NCBI GenBank assembly: GCA_008668235.1
Contig: RQCP01000032.1
Location: 1-13,052 of the forward strand
DNA length: 13,052 bases
Reading direction: 5' to 3'
DNA from: Collinsella aerofaciens
GTDB taxonomy: Bacteria > Actinomycetota > Coriobacteriia > Coriobacteriales > Coriobacteriaceae
Positions within the stretch are counted from its first letter, which is position 1. The number at the start of each line of letters is the position of its first letter. The position numbers and the translations under genes were made by a program. Positions 1 to 6,464 of the stretch are shown piece by piece. The notes under the pieces were generated by a model. The model was given only the letters and a program-made list of their open reading frames with translations, had not been told where the DNA came from and did not search any database.

Positions 1-111
1 TCCGGTCTCGGGCGCATCGCCCCTTGCCGGATTCAGATTCGACAAGGGGCGACCATTGTGCAATCGCAAGAAGATGACGGGGCGGAATGTCAATCCTGGT
101 CTAACAGAGCC
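1..111 (+). mobile_element. Terminal fragment of an insertion sequence (probable 3' end with terminal inverted repeat)
   Basis: Positions 88-111 are the exact reverse complement of 12912-12935; identity extends to 27 nt (87-113 against 12910-12936). At the other end of the window this sequence lies about 60 bp before a short open reading frame, as expected for the left end of an IS. Here the IS interior lies to the left. It does not match the interior at 12937-13052, so this should be the opposite, transposase-distal end. No reading frame here can be assigned to a transposase. The IS family was not recognised. The end lies about 40 bp beyond the stop codon of the radical SAM gene, so that gene is intact. 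Confidence 0.7.
17..52. other. Strong hairpin just inside the IS end
   Basis: A 10-bp perfect stem (17-26 with 43-52, arm TCGCCCCTTG) continues after one mismatch into a 4-bp inner stem (28-31 with 38-41) with a TTCAGA loop. There is no T-tract on either side, so it is not a typical intrinsic terminator. It could insulate the transposase end or take part in regulating the element. Confidence 0.55.
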
Positions 112-145
112 TTTTTTAATCCCCGTCCCAGAAAAATCATCGGCG

Positions 146-163
146 AGCGCACTACTTTGCGCT
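146..163 (-). terminator. Weak hairpin overlapping the stop of the radical SAM gene
   Basis: AGCGCA (146-151) pairs with TGCGCT (158-163) around a 6-nt loop that holds the TAG stop. On the minus strand a run of five T follows after about ten bases. The gap between stem and T-run makes it a poor intrinsic terminator. Confidence 0.3.
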
Positions 164-1090
164 GGTGAGGACACCGGTGGTATCGAACGCCGGGGTAAAG
201 CTCTCGTCTACCGCGCCGCCTTCTTGCCAAAACATCGTCGTAAAGCCCAGGTCGTCGGCATGGTCGAGCACCTGCTCGTACTCCTCGCGCGTCACGGCGC
301 GCGCCAGGTCGCCGCCTTGTTCGCGCATGAGGGCATTGGGCGTGTACTGGTTCATGACCGAGATCGGCACGTCGCCCACCGTCTGCCACACCAGGTCCAA
401 CACGCGGCACGAATCGTCCGCATGTCCCGGCAGCACCAGATGACGCACGATTATGCCGCGCTTCATGAGCCCGTCCTCGTCCACCAGCTCTCCCCCGCGG
501 CGATCGATCTCGCGAGCCATCTGGGCCAGACCCGACACGGCCACGCGCGGGTAGTCCTTAATATGAGAAAGCGACTGCGCAAGCCCCGCGTCGGCATACT
601 TAAAGTCGGTAAGCCACACGTCGACCAGATCGCCGAGCGCTGCCACGGCACTCGCCCGCTCATAGCCGCTCGTGTTGTAGACGATCGGGATGTCCAGCCC
701 GCGCTCCCGAGCTGCGGCAATCGCGGCCGGCAGCAGGTGAGCATAATGCGTCGCCGTCACCAGGTTGATGTTATTGGCGCCCTGGTCCTGCAGCTCCAGC
801 ATAATCTCGACCAAACGCTCGGGCGAAATCTCAAGACCGAAATTGCCCGTCGAGATCTCGTGGTTTTGGCAGTAGATACATTTGAGCGAACAGCCGCTAA
901 AGAAAATCGTACCCGAGCCGGCCTCGCCCGAAATGGGCGGCTCCTCCCACATATGGAGCGCCGCGCGGGCGACCTTAAGCGTGTTGTCGGCGCCGCACAC
1001 GCCACGCGCGCCCTCGTCGCGCGCCGCACCGCAACGGCGCGGACACAAATGGCAGGCGGGCGAAAAAAGTTCGGTCAACGACGTCGGCAT
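152..1090 (-). CDS. Radical SAM protein, PflX/COG1313 type (PFL-activase-like)
   Basis: The product is a 312-residue cytosolic iron-sulfur protein. Seen: the radical-SAM cluster motif CxxxCxxC at Cys67, Cys71 and Cys74 (CSLKCIYCQN), which binds the 4Fe-4S cluster that cleaves S-adenosylmethionine. An N-terminal cysteine set follows the pattern CxxCxxxC...C (Cys13, 16, 20 and 32). This combination is typical of COG1313 proteins, which resemble pyruvate formate-lyase activating enzymes but whose substrate is unknown. Length fits the family. I chose ATG at 1090 because GGAG lies 9 nt upstream (1100-1103); a TTG at 1105 in the same frame has no comparable ribosome site. No glycyl-radical enzyme is adjacent, so the partner cannot be inferred. 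The gene diverges from the candidate RNA at 1204. Confidence 0.88.
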   Translation of the reverse strand: MPTSLTELFSPACHLCPRRCGAARDEGARGVCGADNTLKVARAALHMWEEPPISGEAGSGTIFFSGCSLKCIYCQNHEISTGNFGLEISPERLVEIMLELQDQGANNINLVTATHYAHLLPAAIAAARERGLDIPIVYNTSGYERASAVAALGDLVDVWLTDFKYADAGLAQSLSHIKDYPRVAVSGLAQMAREIDRRGGELVDEDGLMKRGIIVRHLVLPGHADDSCRVLDLVWQTVGDVPISVMNQYTPNALMREQGGDLARAVTREEYEQVLDHADDLGFTTMFWQEGGAVDESFTPAFDTTGVLTSAK

Positions 1091-1172
1091 AAAAACATGC
1101 TCCAAAACAATGATTCAGCAGCTCAAACGTAAAGGGACCAGCCGCACAGACGGCTCGAGCCCAAGGCGCCGT

Positions 1173-1197
1173 AATCGTCCGACACGATTTTTATAAT
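1173..1197 (+). promoter_or_regulatory. Candidate promoter (-10 TATAAT) with a small inverted repeat in the -35 area
   Basis: A perfect -10 hexamer TATAAT occupies 1192-1197. No good -35 hexamer lies 16-18 bp upstream. Instead a perfect inverted repeat AATCGT-ccgac-ACGATT spans 1173-1189, ending 2 bp before the -10, where a regulator could bind. The expected transcription start is about 1204, and an intrinsic terminator follows about 180 nt later. Confidence 0.5.
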
Positions 1198-1203
1198 GTC
1201 AAG

Positions 1204-1385
1204 ACTGGAATCGACAAAGTGCCGCTTTATGATGTAGGTATTCCGCCCCCCGCGGAGCAACTGGGTGAACCGTCGCGTTTATTTAGGGAGCCCACACAGT
1301 CGTACCTAGTACAGGTATCCTTCGTTGTTAAGGACGCTGGAACAGTCGATGAGGGCACCCACCTGTTTTAGGTGGGTTCATTTTC
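1204..1385 (+). ncRNA. Candidate structured non-coding RNA, about 180 nt (6S-like possible)
   Basis: No gene fits this stretch on either strand. A TATAAT box (1192-1197) and an intrinsic terminator (1357-1384) delimit a transcript of about 180 nt. Short complementary segments suggest structure: TCCGC/GCGGA around a C-rich loop (1242-1256), TACCT/AGGTA (about 1303-1317), TCCTT/AAGGA (about 1318-1334), and ATCGAC near the 5' end with GTCGAT near 1345. GTGCC at about 1219 can alternatively pair with GGCAC at 1354-1358. The size and the independent terminator would suit 6S RNA (SsrS), but I could not confirm the 6S fold. A leader for the glycosyltransferase gene is less likely because 230 bp lie between the terminator and that start codon. 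Confidence 0.45.
1357..1384 (+). terminator. Intrinsic terminator of the candidate RNA
   Basis: ACCCACCT (1357-1364) and AGGTGGGT (1370-1377) form a perfect 8-bp stem with a GTTTT loop. The sequence TCATTTTCG follows, giving a short T-run for plus-strand termination. Confidence 0.65.
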
Positions 1386-1396
1386 GTAACGTGGGG

Positions 1397-1423
1397 GGTG
1401 GTTTTCATTTGCCGAAAACCACC
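1397..1423. repeat. 10-bp hairpin with GGTGG/CCACC arms
   Basis: GGTGGTTTTC (1397-1406) pairs perfectly with GAAAACCACC (1414-1423) around ATTTGCC. The AAAACCACC arm resembles the outer arm of the four CCACCACAAAGG hairpins elsewhere in the window, but the inner part and the loop differ. It may be a degenerate or separate family. The next 80 bp (1424-1505) hold nothing I recognise. Confidence 0.5.
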
Positions 1424-1505
1424 ATTACAGCCCATATGGATCCCCGCCGGTATCCCGACAAGCCATCGACAACATCCCAATATCTGGTAAGCGCGTGATT
1501 ATCGC

Positions 1506-1544
1506 TGCATGCAATTCCATGCACCCCCCGTGGTCGAGTATTAT
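1506..1544 (+). promoter_or_regulatory. Possible promoter and operator before the glycosyltransferase gene
   Basis: An inverted repeat TGCATG-caattc-CATGCA (1506-1523) is followed by a -10-like TATTAT (1539-1544). The -35 region is poor. A transcript from here would have a leader of about 65 nt before the ATG at 1616, with a possible 12-codon reading frame starting at 1543. Confidence 0.3.
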
Positions 1545-1615
1545 GGTTCGGCTATGCCCTTTGCGCATGGCGTTCTTCTGACCTTTTCCTTCGACGCTTG
1601 GCGGTTTTTAGATTC

Positions 1616-2815
1616 ATGGCTTCATCCCCGAGCTACATACCGTACCTATGCGTGGCAGCGGCGGCCTTTATCACGACCTTCCTCATGGTGCCCCTGGTCA
1701 AGCGCTTGGCAATTAAGCTCGACGCCGTCGACTATCCTTCCAAGCGCCGCATCAACACCAAGCCCATCCCGCGTTTGGGCGGAACGGCGGTGATTTTGGG
1801 CCTGGTCGTTGCCTGCATTGTGCAAATCCTAGGCACCTGGCACCTAGGCTGGCCGCCCGTCCTGGTGCCGCACCCGCGCCTTCACATTAGCTATCCCATG
1901 CTGGCGCTCTCCTTTACCGTCATCTTTGCGACCGGCGCTATCGACGACGTCATTCAGCTCAAGCCCAAGCAAAAGCTGGCCGGACAGGTCCTCGCTGCGC
2001 TCATCGCCTGCGTGGGTGGCCTGCGCATCGGCGTCATCGTCAACCCGTTTGCCCCCGGCGAAATCATGCTCGGATGGCTCGCCTACCCCATCACCGTGAT
2101 CTATCTGGTGGCATTCACCAACATCATTAACCTCATCGACGGCCTCGACGGCTTAGCCACGGGCATCTGCGGCATCGCGTCGTTCACCATGTTTTCGATG
2201 GCCGTTCTCTCGGGCCGCATCGACGCCGCCGCGCTCTCCATTGCGCTCTTTGGCGCCTGTCTGGCCTTTTTGCGCTACAACTTCAACCCCGCAAGCATCT
2301 TCTTGGGCGACTCGGGGTCGCTGCTTCTGGGCTTTGCGCTGGGCTCCATCTCGCTACTCAACGTGAGCCGCACCGCCGCGCTCACCTCGCTTATCATCCC
2401 GCTCATCGTTGCCGGCGTGCCCATCATCGACACGTTTAGCGCCATCGTGCGCCGCAAGCGCGCCCACATTAGCATCGGGCAGGCCGACAAGGGCCACATC
2501 CACCACCGCCTGATCCAAGAGGGCTACAACCAAAAGCAGGCTGTGCTGCTCATCTATGCCTGGTGCATTATGCTTTCGGCCGGCGCCGCCGCGATCAACC
2601 AGGTCGAGGTGCCCATGCGCGTGCTCATCTTTACCGTGCTCGCCATTGGCTCGGCGGCCTTTGCCAAGCATCTGCATCTGTTTGAGCCCGTGCTGCGCCA
2701 CCATTACAACAAGCGCACGCACGAGGATGAGCTCGTCACCCCCGACGACCCCGCCTTTAAGCAGGAGGAGCAGGCAGCCGAGGAACGTAAGGAAGAGCGC
2801 CACCACAAGCTCTAG
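1616..2815 (+). CDS. MraY/WecA/TagO-family polyprenyl-phosphate N-acetylhexosamine-1-phosphate transferase
   Basis: This integral membrane enzyme moves a sugar-1-phosphate from a UDP-sugar to undecaprenyl phosphate, the first lipid-linked step for a teichoic-acid-like or other envelope polysaccharide. Seen: about ten hydrophobic segments; DDVIQLKPKQK (residues 110-120); NIINLIDGLDGLATG (169-183), the catalytic Asp-rich loop; FNPASIFLGDSGS (223-235); and HIHHR near 294-298, the His motif of the WecA/TagO branch rather than of MraY. The C-terminal 30 residues are charged and probably cytosolic. Length (399 residues) is slightly above the family's usual 350. ATG 1616 was chosen over an in-frame TTG at 1598; neither has a clear ribosome site. 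The sugar cannot be told from sequence. trpS follows after 159 bp. Confidence 0.88.
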   Translation: MASSPSYIPYLCVAAAAFITTFLMVPLVKRLAIKLDAVDYPSKRRINTKPIPRLGGTAVILGLVVACIVQILGTWHLGWPPVLVPHPRLHISYPMLALSFTVIFATGAIDDVIQLKPKQKLAGQVLAALIACVGGLRIGVIVNPFAPGEIMLGWLAYPITVIYLVAFTNIINLIDGLDGLATGICGIASFTMFSMAVLSGRIDAAALSIALFGACLAFLRYNFNPASIFLGDSGSLLLGFALGSISLLNVSRTAALTSLIIPLIVAGVPIIDTFSAIVRRKRAHISIGQADKGHIHHRLIQEGYNQKQAVLLIYAWCIMLSAGAAAINQVEVPMRVLIFTVLAIGSAAFAKHLHLFEPVLRHHYNKRTHEDELVTPDDPAFKQEEQAAEERKEERHHKL

Positions 2816-2974
2816 GGTAAGCTGCCGAGAATGTGCCAAGGCATCGCTGACCAAGTGCAACTACATCGCATCAATCGCGTAAGCCACCCCTTGCCAGCCC
2901 CTCGCCTACTTACGCCCCGCCCCTCCAATAAACGCGTTATCATCTTGACCCATGAACATACGTTAGGAGCAATC

Positions 2975-4024
2975 ATGCCAAACGAGAACAGCTACGAAGT
3001 CGCGCTGCAAAAGAGCAACGTTATTCGCGAGGGCCTGTACAAGACGCCCGACAAGTTGACCATGCTCACCTGCGACCGCCCCACCGGCCGTCTGCATCTG
3101 GGTCACTACTTCGGCACCCTTAAGGGCCGTGTTGAGCTGCAGAACATGGGCGCCAAGACCAACGTGCTCATCGCCGACTACCAGGTCATCACTGACCGCG
3201 ACACGACCGAGCACATCCAGGACAACGTGTACAACATGGTCATGGACTACCTTGCCTGCGGCATCGACCCCGACAAGACCATGATCTACGCGCACTCCGC
3301 CGTGCCCGCCGCCAACCAGCTCATGCTGCCGTTCCTGTCGCTGGTCTCCGAGGCCGAGCTGGCGCGCAACCCCACGGTCAAGGCCGAGATGGAGGCCTCG
3401 GGCCACGAGCTCACCGGCCTTCTGCTCACCTACCCGGTGCATCAGGCCTGCGACATCCTGTTCTGCAAGGGCAATGTGGTGCCCGTCGGTCGCGACCAGC
3501 TGCCGCACATCGAGCTCACCCGCACCATCGCCCGCCGCTTTAACAACCGCTACGGCAAGGTGTTCCCCGAGGTCGACGCGCTGCTGTCCGAGACCCCGCT
3601 GCTGCCCGGCCTGGACGGTCGCAAGATGAGCAAGAGCTACGGCAACGCCATCAACATCTCGATGACCGCCGAGGAGACGGCAAAGCGCATCAAGAAGAGC
3701 CAGACCGATTCTGAGCGCATGATCACGTTCGATCCCGAGAACCGCCCCGGCGTGTCCGGCCTGCTTTCAACCGCCGCCATCTGCACTGGCCGTTCCGAGG
3801 TCGAGATTGCCGAGGAGATTGGCATGGGCGGCTCCGGCCAGCTCAAGAAGTACGTGACCGAGGCCGTCAACGAGTACTTCGCGCCGATCCGCGAGCGTCG
3901 TCAGCGCTATGAGAACGATCTGGACTATGTGAAGGACGTGCTGCACGAGGGCAACCGTCGCGCCAACGAGATTGCCGAGCAGACCCTGGCCGAGGTTCAG
4001 GACGCCATGGGCATGGTGTACTAG
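2975..4024 (+). CDS. trpS: Tryptophanyl-tRNA synthetase
   Basis: A class I aminoacyl-tRNA synthetase that charges tRNA-Trp in the cytosol. Seen: the HIGH-type signature PTGRLHLGHY (residues 36-45), VGRDQLPHIELTR (171-183) typical of TrpS, and KMSKS (217-221). At 349 residues it is close to the family norm of about 330-350. The start is ATG 2975, preceded by AGGAG (2965-2969) five bases upstream; the open frame extends 48 codons further upstream, but without a ribosome site and through non-coding sequence. The 159-bp gap after the glycosyltransferase gene suggests its own promoter, though I see no convincing boxes and no T-box motif. Codons are strongly biased to C or G endings, fitting high expression. 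A strong terminator follows 36 bp after the stop. Confidence 0.96.
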   Translation: MPNENSYEVALQKSNVIREGLYKTPDKLTMLTCDRPTGRLHLGHYFGTLKGRVELQNMGAKTNVLIADYQVITDRDTTEHIQDNVYNMVMDYLACGIDPDKTMIYAHSAVPAANQLMLPFLSLVSEAELARNPTVKAEMEASGHELTGLLLTYPVHQACDILFCKGNVVPVGRDQLPHIELTRTIARRFNNRYGKVFPEVDALLSETPLLPGLDGRKMSKSYGNAINISMTAEETAKRIKKSQTDSERMITFDPENRPGVSGLLSTAAICTGRSEVEIAEEIGMGGSGQLKKYVTEAVNEYFAPIRERRQRYENDLDYVKDVLHEGNRRANEIAEQTLAEVQDAMGMVY

Positions 4025-4059
4025 ACCGATTTGCTGGCTTGAGCTTTCGATTGCTTTAT

Positions 4060-4088
4060 GGCGGGCGCTACGGCGTCCGCCTTTTTTT
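4060..4088 (+). terminator. Intrinsic terminator of trpS
   Basis: GGCGGGCGC (4060-4068) pairs with GCGTCCGCC (4073-4081) in a 9-bp stem (one G-T pair) with a TACG loop, followed at once by seven T (4082-4088). A second hairpin, GGAGCCG/CGGCTCC (4089-4095 with 4104-4110), comes directly after the T-run. Confidence 0.93.
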
Positions 4089-4135
4089 GGAGCCGGACCG
4101 CTTCGGCTCCGTCCATCGCACTCCCCCGACAAACG

Positions 4136-4178
4136 GGAACAGGCCCGCCGGCAGTTAGTTGCCAGCGGGCCTGTTTCC
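4136..4178. repeat. Long GC-rich hairpin after trpS
   Basis: GGAACAGGCCCGC (4136-4148) pairs with GCGGGCCTGTTTCC (4165-4178), with one extra T on the right arm. An inner GGCA/TGCC stem lies at 4150-4153 with 4160-4163. It sits between the convergent ends of trpS and the MGMT-type gene and may be a second terminator, although its T-run is only three bases. The next 170 bp (4179-4348) hold no gene or strong signal that I can support. Confidence 0.6.
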
Positions 4179-4348
4179 GAAGTACACCGTTGAATCGCAC
4201 AGAGGGGAGGGATGCGAATCAAACTCAACAGGGCAGGCTTTTTCATCGCCTATTGCCTGCTCCGTTGCTGAAACCAATATAGTTCACCGTGGTTTACTTT
4301 CTGACGGCAAAGTACGCCGCCACACCTTCTCCATAAGTTAGCCCCGGT

Positions 4349-4387
4349 AAACCTGCCAATTAGGGACAGGTTTATTTTGGCAGGTTT
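4349..4387. repeat. Palindromic repeat with AAACCTGCCAA arms and GGGACAGG in the loop
   Basis: AAACCTGCCAA (4349-4359) and TTGGCAGGTTT (4377-4387) form an 11-bp perfect inverted repeat. The 17-nt loop contains GGGACAGG (4363-4370), a core also found in the loops of the CCACCACAAAGG hairpins although the arms are unrelated. It lies 32 bp from the next hairpin. Confidence 0.75.
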
Positions 4388-4418
4388 TATCTGGGAAAAC
4401 ATCAACGGCGCCAGCGTT

Positions 4419-4451
4419 CCACCACAAAGGGGACAGGAGCCTTTGTGGTGG
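4419..4451. repeat. CCACCACAAAGG hairpin, copy 1
   Basis: CCACCACAAAGG (4419-4430) and CCTTTGTGGTGG (4440-4451) form a perfect 12-bp stem around GGACAGGAG. It lies 19 bp beyond the stop of the minus-strand MGMT-type gene. The loop differs from copies 2-4 in its last bases (GAG in place of GCA). On the plus strand TTTT follows the stem; on the minus strand there is no T-run. Confidence 0.9.
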
Positions 4452-4470
4452 TTTTGACACGAACGAGCCG

Positions 4471-4791
4471 CTACAGCCCGGCAGGCCAACGACAGGCACC
4501 CAGATCGACGTGCCTGGGATCGGCAAACGTCACGCCCTCCCCTAGCAAAAGCTCACGTTGAGCATCGGGGCCGCCAAACGCAAAGCCCTCGCAAATGCGG
4601 CCATCGGCAAACACCACACGATGGCAGGGAATCTGACCAGGGCGCGGATTGCTATGCAGGGCATACCCCACGTACCGCGCACTCCGCGGACGACCGGCGA
4701 GCAGCGCCACCTGACCGTAGGTGGCGACCATCCCCTCGGGAATCTGCTCGACCACCTCGTACACCCGCTCAAAAAAGCCCTCAGACGCCAT
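4471..4791 (-). CDS. Single-domain MGMT/ATL-family protein with active-site cysteine
   Basis: A 106-residue protein made only of the C-terminal DNA-binding domain of O6-alkylguanine-DNA alkyltransferases. Seen: the helix-turn-helix area ATYGQVA (residues 23-29), an Arg-containing segment ARYVGYAL (38-45) where alkyltransferases usually have a RAVG-type arginine finger, and PCHRV (55-59) with the acceptor cysteine. Alkyltransferase-like (ATL) proteins of this size commonly have Trp in place of this Cys and only flag damage for excision repair. Cys56 leaves room for true alkyl transfer, so this could be a minimal transferase, but that is inference. ATG 4791 is chosen because GGGAG lies just upstream; an in-frame start at 4830 would place the N-terminus inside hairpin copy 2. 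Confidence 0.87.
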   Translation of the reverse strand: MASEGFFERVYEVVEQIPEGMVATYGQVALLAGRPRSARYVGYALHSNPRPGQIPCHRVVFADGRICEGFAFGGPDAQRELLLGEGVTFADPRHVDLGACRWPAGL

Positions 4792-4818
4792 TGCTCGCTC
4801 CCTTCCACCCGGAATAGC

Positions 4819-4861
4819 ATAAACCACCACAAAGGTGCCTGTCCCCTTTGTGGTGGTTTAT
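4819..4861. repeat. CCACCACAAAGG hairpin, copy 2
   Basis: ATAAACCACCACAAAGG (4819-4835) pairs perfectly over 17 bp with 4845-4861; the loop TGCCTGTCC is the reverse complement of the copy 3 loop. It starts 10 bp beyond the stop of the DegV gene on the minus strand and ends 27 bp before the start of the MGMT-type gene. Confidence 0.92.
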
Positions 4862-4871
4862 AGCAAGTCGG

Positions 4872-5726
4872 TTAGTTGACGGGCTGGAAGAAGGCTACGG
4901 CTACGGCGCCGGGACCTACGTGGGTGCCGATGGTGGCGCCAATGGTGTGGACAGGCAGCTCGCCCTCGGTGTGGCCAGCCCACAGCGCCGCACTGTCCTC
5001 GATATATTTCTTGAGCACGGCGTCCGAAAGACCCGTATAGCCAAGCGCCAGCGGCATGGAAAAGTCGATGCCGCCCGCCTTTTCGACCTTCTGGTTGAGC
5101 AGGTTACGGCCGTTCTTGGAACCGCGCGCCTTGCCCAGCTGCACGATCAGACCGTCCTCGGCGGCCACAACAGGCTTCACGTTGAGCAGCGTACCCACGG
5201 CGCCGGCCGCAGCAGACAAGCGGCCTCCGCGCACCAAGTACTCCAGCGTCTCGAGCAGGCCGATAACCACCACGCGGTCGCGCACGGCCTCGACCGCCGT
5301 CGCGATCTGGGCCGCACTACGGCCCTCGTCCACCAGGCGCAGCGCATACTCGACCAGCACGCGCTCGCCCAGGGTGACGTTGTTGCTATCCACCACATAC
5401 ACGTCGCCGCCCGGCGCCTCGGCAAGTGCGGTGCGAGCACTCTGGTTGGTGCCCGAAAGCTTGGCACCCACGGTAATAATCACCGCCTCGTCGCCGGCTT
5501 CACGAACCTCGGCGATGGCCTGCGAAAAGGCGTACGGGTTAACCTGACCGGTCTTGGGCAGCTCATCGCGCTCCACGAGCATCTCGTAAAAGCGCTGGTG
5601 ATCGATGTCGACGCCATCCATATACACATCGGTGCCAAAGGTGACGGACAGCGGTAAAACACGCAGAGCGGGATGCTCCGCCGGCGACATATCGCTTGCG
5701 GAATCGGTAATAATGCGGACGGACAT
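4872..5726 (-). CDS. DegV family (FakB-type) fatty-acid-binding protein
   Basis: DegV/FakB proteins hold a fatty acid in a deep pocket. In characterised Gram-positives they present it to the kinase FakA, giving acyl-phosphate for phospholipid synthesis. Seen: TDSASD at residues 7-12, KTGQVNP (58-64), KLSGTNQSA (89-97) in the phosphate-site region, LEYLVRGGRLS (161-171), LLNVKPV (180-186) and GTHVGPGAVAVAF near the C-terminus (267-279). At 284 residues it is full length. Start ATG 5726 has AAAGGA 7 nt upstream; the frame stays open to 5774 without a better site. No fakA is in the window. The upstream neighbour on the same strand is a MarR regulator 119 bp away, and a hairpin separates the MGMT-type gene downstream. 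The acyl ligand cannot be predicted. Confidence 0.93.
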   Translation of the reverse strand: MSVRIITDSASDMSPAEHPALRVLPLSVTFGTDVYMDGVDIDHQRFYEMLVERDELPKTGQVNPYAFSQAIAEVREAGDEAVIITVGAKLSGTNQSARTALAEAPGGDVYVVDSNNVTLGERVLVEYALRLVDEGRSAAQIATAVEAVRDRVVVIGLLETLEYLVRGGRLSAAAGAVGTLLNVKPVVAAEDGLIVQLGKARGSKNGRNLLNQKVEKAGGIDFSMPLALGYTGLSDAVLKKYIEDSAALWAGHTEGELPVHTIGATIGTHVGPGAVAVAFFQPVN

Positions 5727-5845
5727 AACGAATCCTTTCTTGCGCAGGTCTCGCGCAGGGAATTTTGACAACAATGTCCCGGCACGGCGTGCGCGCTCAA
5801 ACGGGACGATGTGGTTGTTGGCTGAAAGCTAGCGCCAGCGCGGCT

Positions 5846-6295
5846 CTAGATCTCGCGCAGGGTGTTGAGGATCGTGCGCAGCGACGCATACATCTGCTCG
5901 CGCTGCTCCACGCCCATAGCCTTACCGGTGGTATCGAGCACCTCGCGAATGATGCGGTCCGCCTCGCTCATGCTCTCGCCGCCCAGGGCAGTCAGGCGCA
6001 CCGGAGCACGGTACTTGACGGCCGCATCACCCGAGTCGTCAACCTCGACGTAGCCGCCCTCCTCCAGATGTGCCAGTGTGCGCGAAACGGCGGCGCGGGT
6101 CACGCCGGCCATGCGGGCGAGGTCGGCGCCAGTCAGGCCGTCCTTGCTGCGCTCAAGATAGTACAGGCACATGACATCGGAGCCCTTAAGGCCGAGCCTT
6201 GCGCCTTCGGACGTCTTGATGCGCTGAATCTCCTTGTAGAGGCCGCTGATCAGTCCGACAAAGTCCTCAAAACGTGTCTCGTCGTTCTGCTGCAT
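5846..6295 (-). CDS. MarR-family transcriptional regulator
   Basis: A 149-residue dimeric winged-helix DNA-binding protein. Seen: recognition-helix region LTGADLARMAGVTRAAVSRTLAHLEEGGYVE (residues 54-84, given in parts: LTGADLARMAGV then TRAAVSRTLAHLEEGGYVE), a wing with DDSGDAAVKYRAPVRLT (86-102), and flanking alpha-helices for dimerisation. Length is typical. Start ATG 6295 has a modest upstream purine stretch (AAAGGCGG) at about 9 nt. It lies between the DegV gene (119 bp downstream) and the B3/B4 gene (169 bp upstream), all on one strand. MarR proteins often repress their own operon, and the MarR protein FabT controls fatty-acid genes in streptococci, so control of the adjacent DegV gene is possible. 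No clear palindromic operator was found, and the ligand is unknown. Confidence 0.9.
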   Translation of the reverse strand: MQQNDETRFEDFVGLISGLYKEIQRIKTSEGARLGLKGSDVMCLYYLERSKDGLTGADLARMAGVTRAAVSRTLAHLEEGGYVEVDDSGDAAVKYRAPVRLTALGGESMSEADRIIREVLDTTGKAMGVEQREQMYASLRTILNTLREI

Positions 6296-6399
6296 GATGA
6301 CGACCGCCTTTCGCTTACATGATGCTAACGGGTAAACATCTTAGCCGCACGTCCGAACCCCAGTACCCAAATATCCCAATTGTTAACCCATCAACATAA

Positions 6400-6438
6400 A
6401 AACCACCACAAAGGGGACAGGCACCTTTGTGGTGGTTT
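6400..6438. repeat. CCACCACAAAGG hairpin, copy 3
   Basis: AAACCACCACAAAGG (6400-6414) pairs perfectly with 6424-6438 around GGACAGGCA. It lies 26 bp beyond the B3/B4 gene stop. Reading on the minus strand the stem is followed by a T-run (GGTTTTTATG), so this copy could act as an intrinsic terminator. The rest of the gap (6296-6399) should hold the MarR promoter, but I found no convincing boxes. Confidence 0.92.
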
Positions 6439-6464
6439 GGGCCATCAATAGGTTCTAGGCGCCG

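Noticed and set aside
56..1132. Long open frame on the plus strand over the radical SAM gene
   Set aside because: It lies antisense to a gene with clear Cys motifs; its product is low-complexity (Arg/His/Ala-rich), as expected for a shadow frame in GC-rich DNA. Similar shadows at 4848-5657, 7268-8305 and 9254-10345 were rejected for the same reason.
1242..1256. 6C RNA (paired hairpins with C-rich loops)
   Set aside because: Only one C-rich loop is present nearby; the next C-run (near 1525) is about 270 bp away, too far for this compact motif.
1598..1615. TTG at 1598 as start of the glycosyltransferase gene
   Set aside because: It has no ribosome site, and an ATG follows six codons later before the first membrane helix. 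The choice is not certain.
4179..4341. Small open frames in the gap after trpS
   Set aside because: They have no ribosome sites, no recognisable product and overlap the end of a hairpin; chance frames are the simpler explanation.
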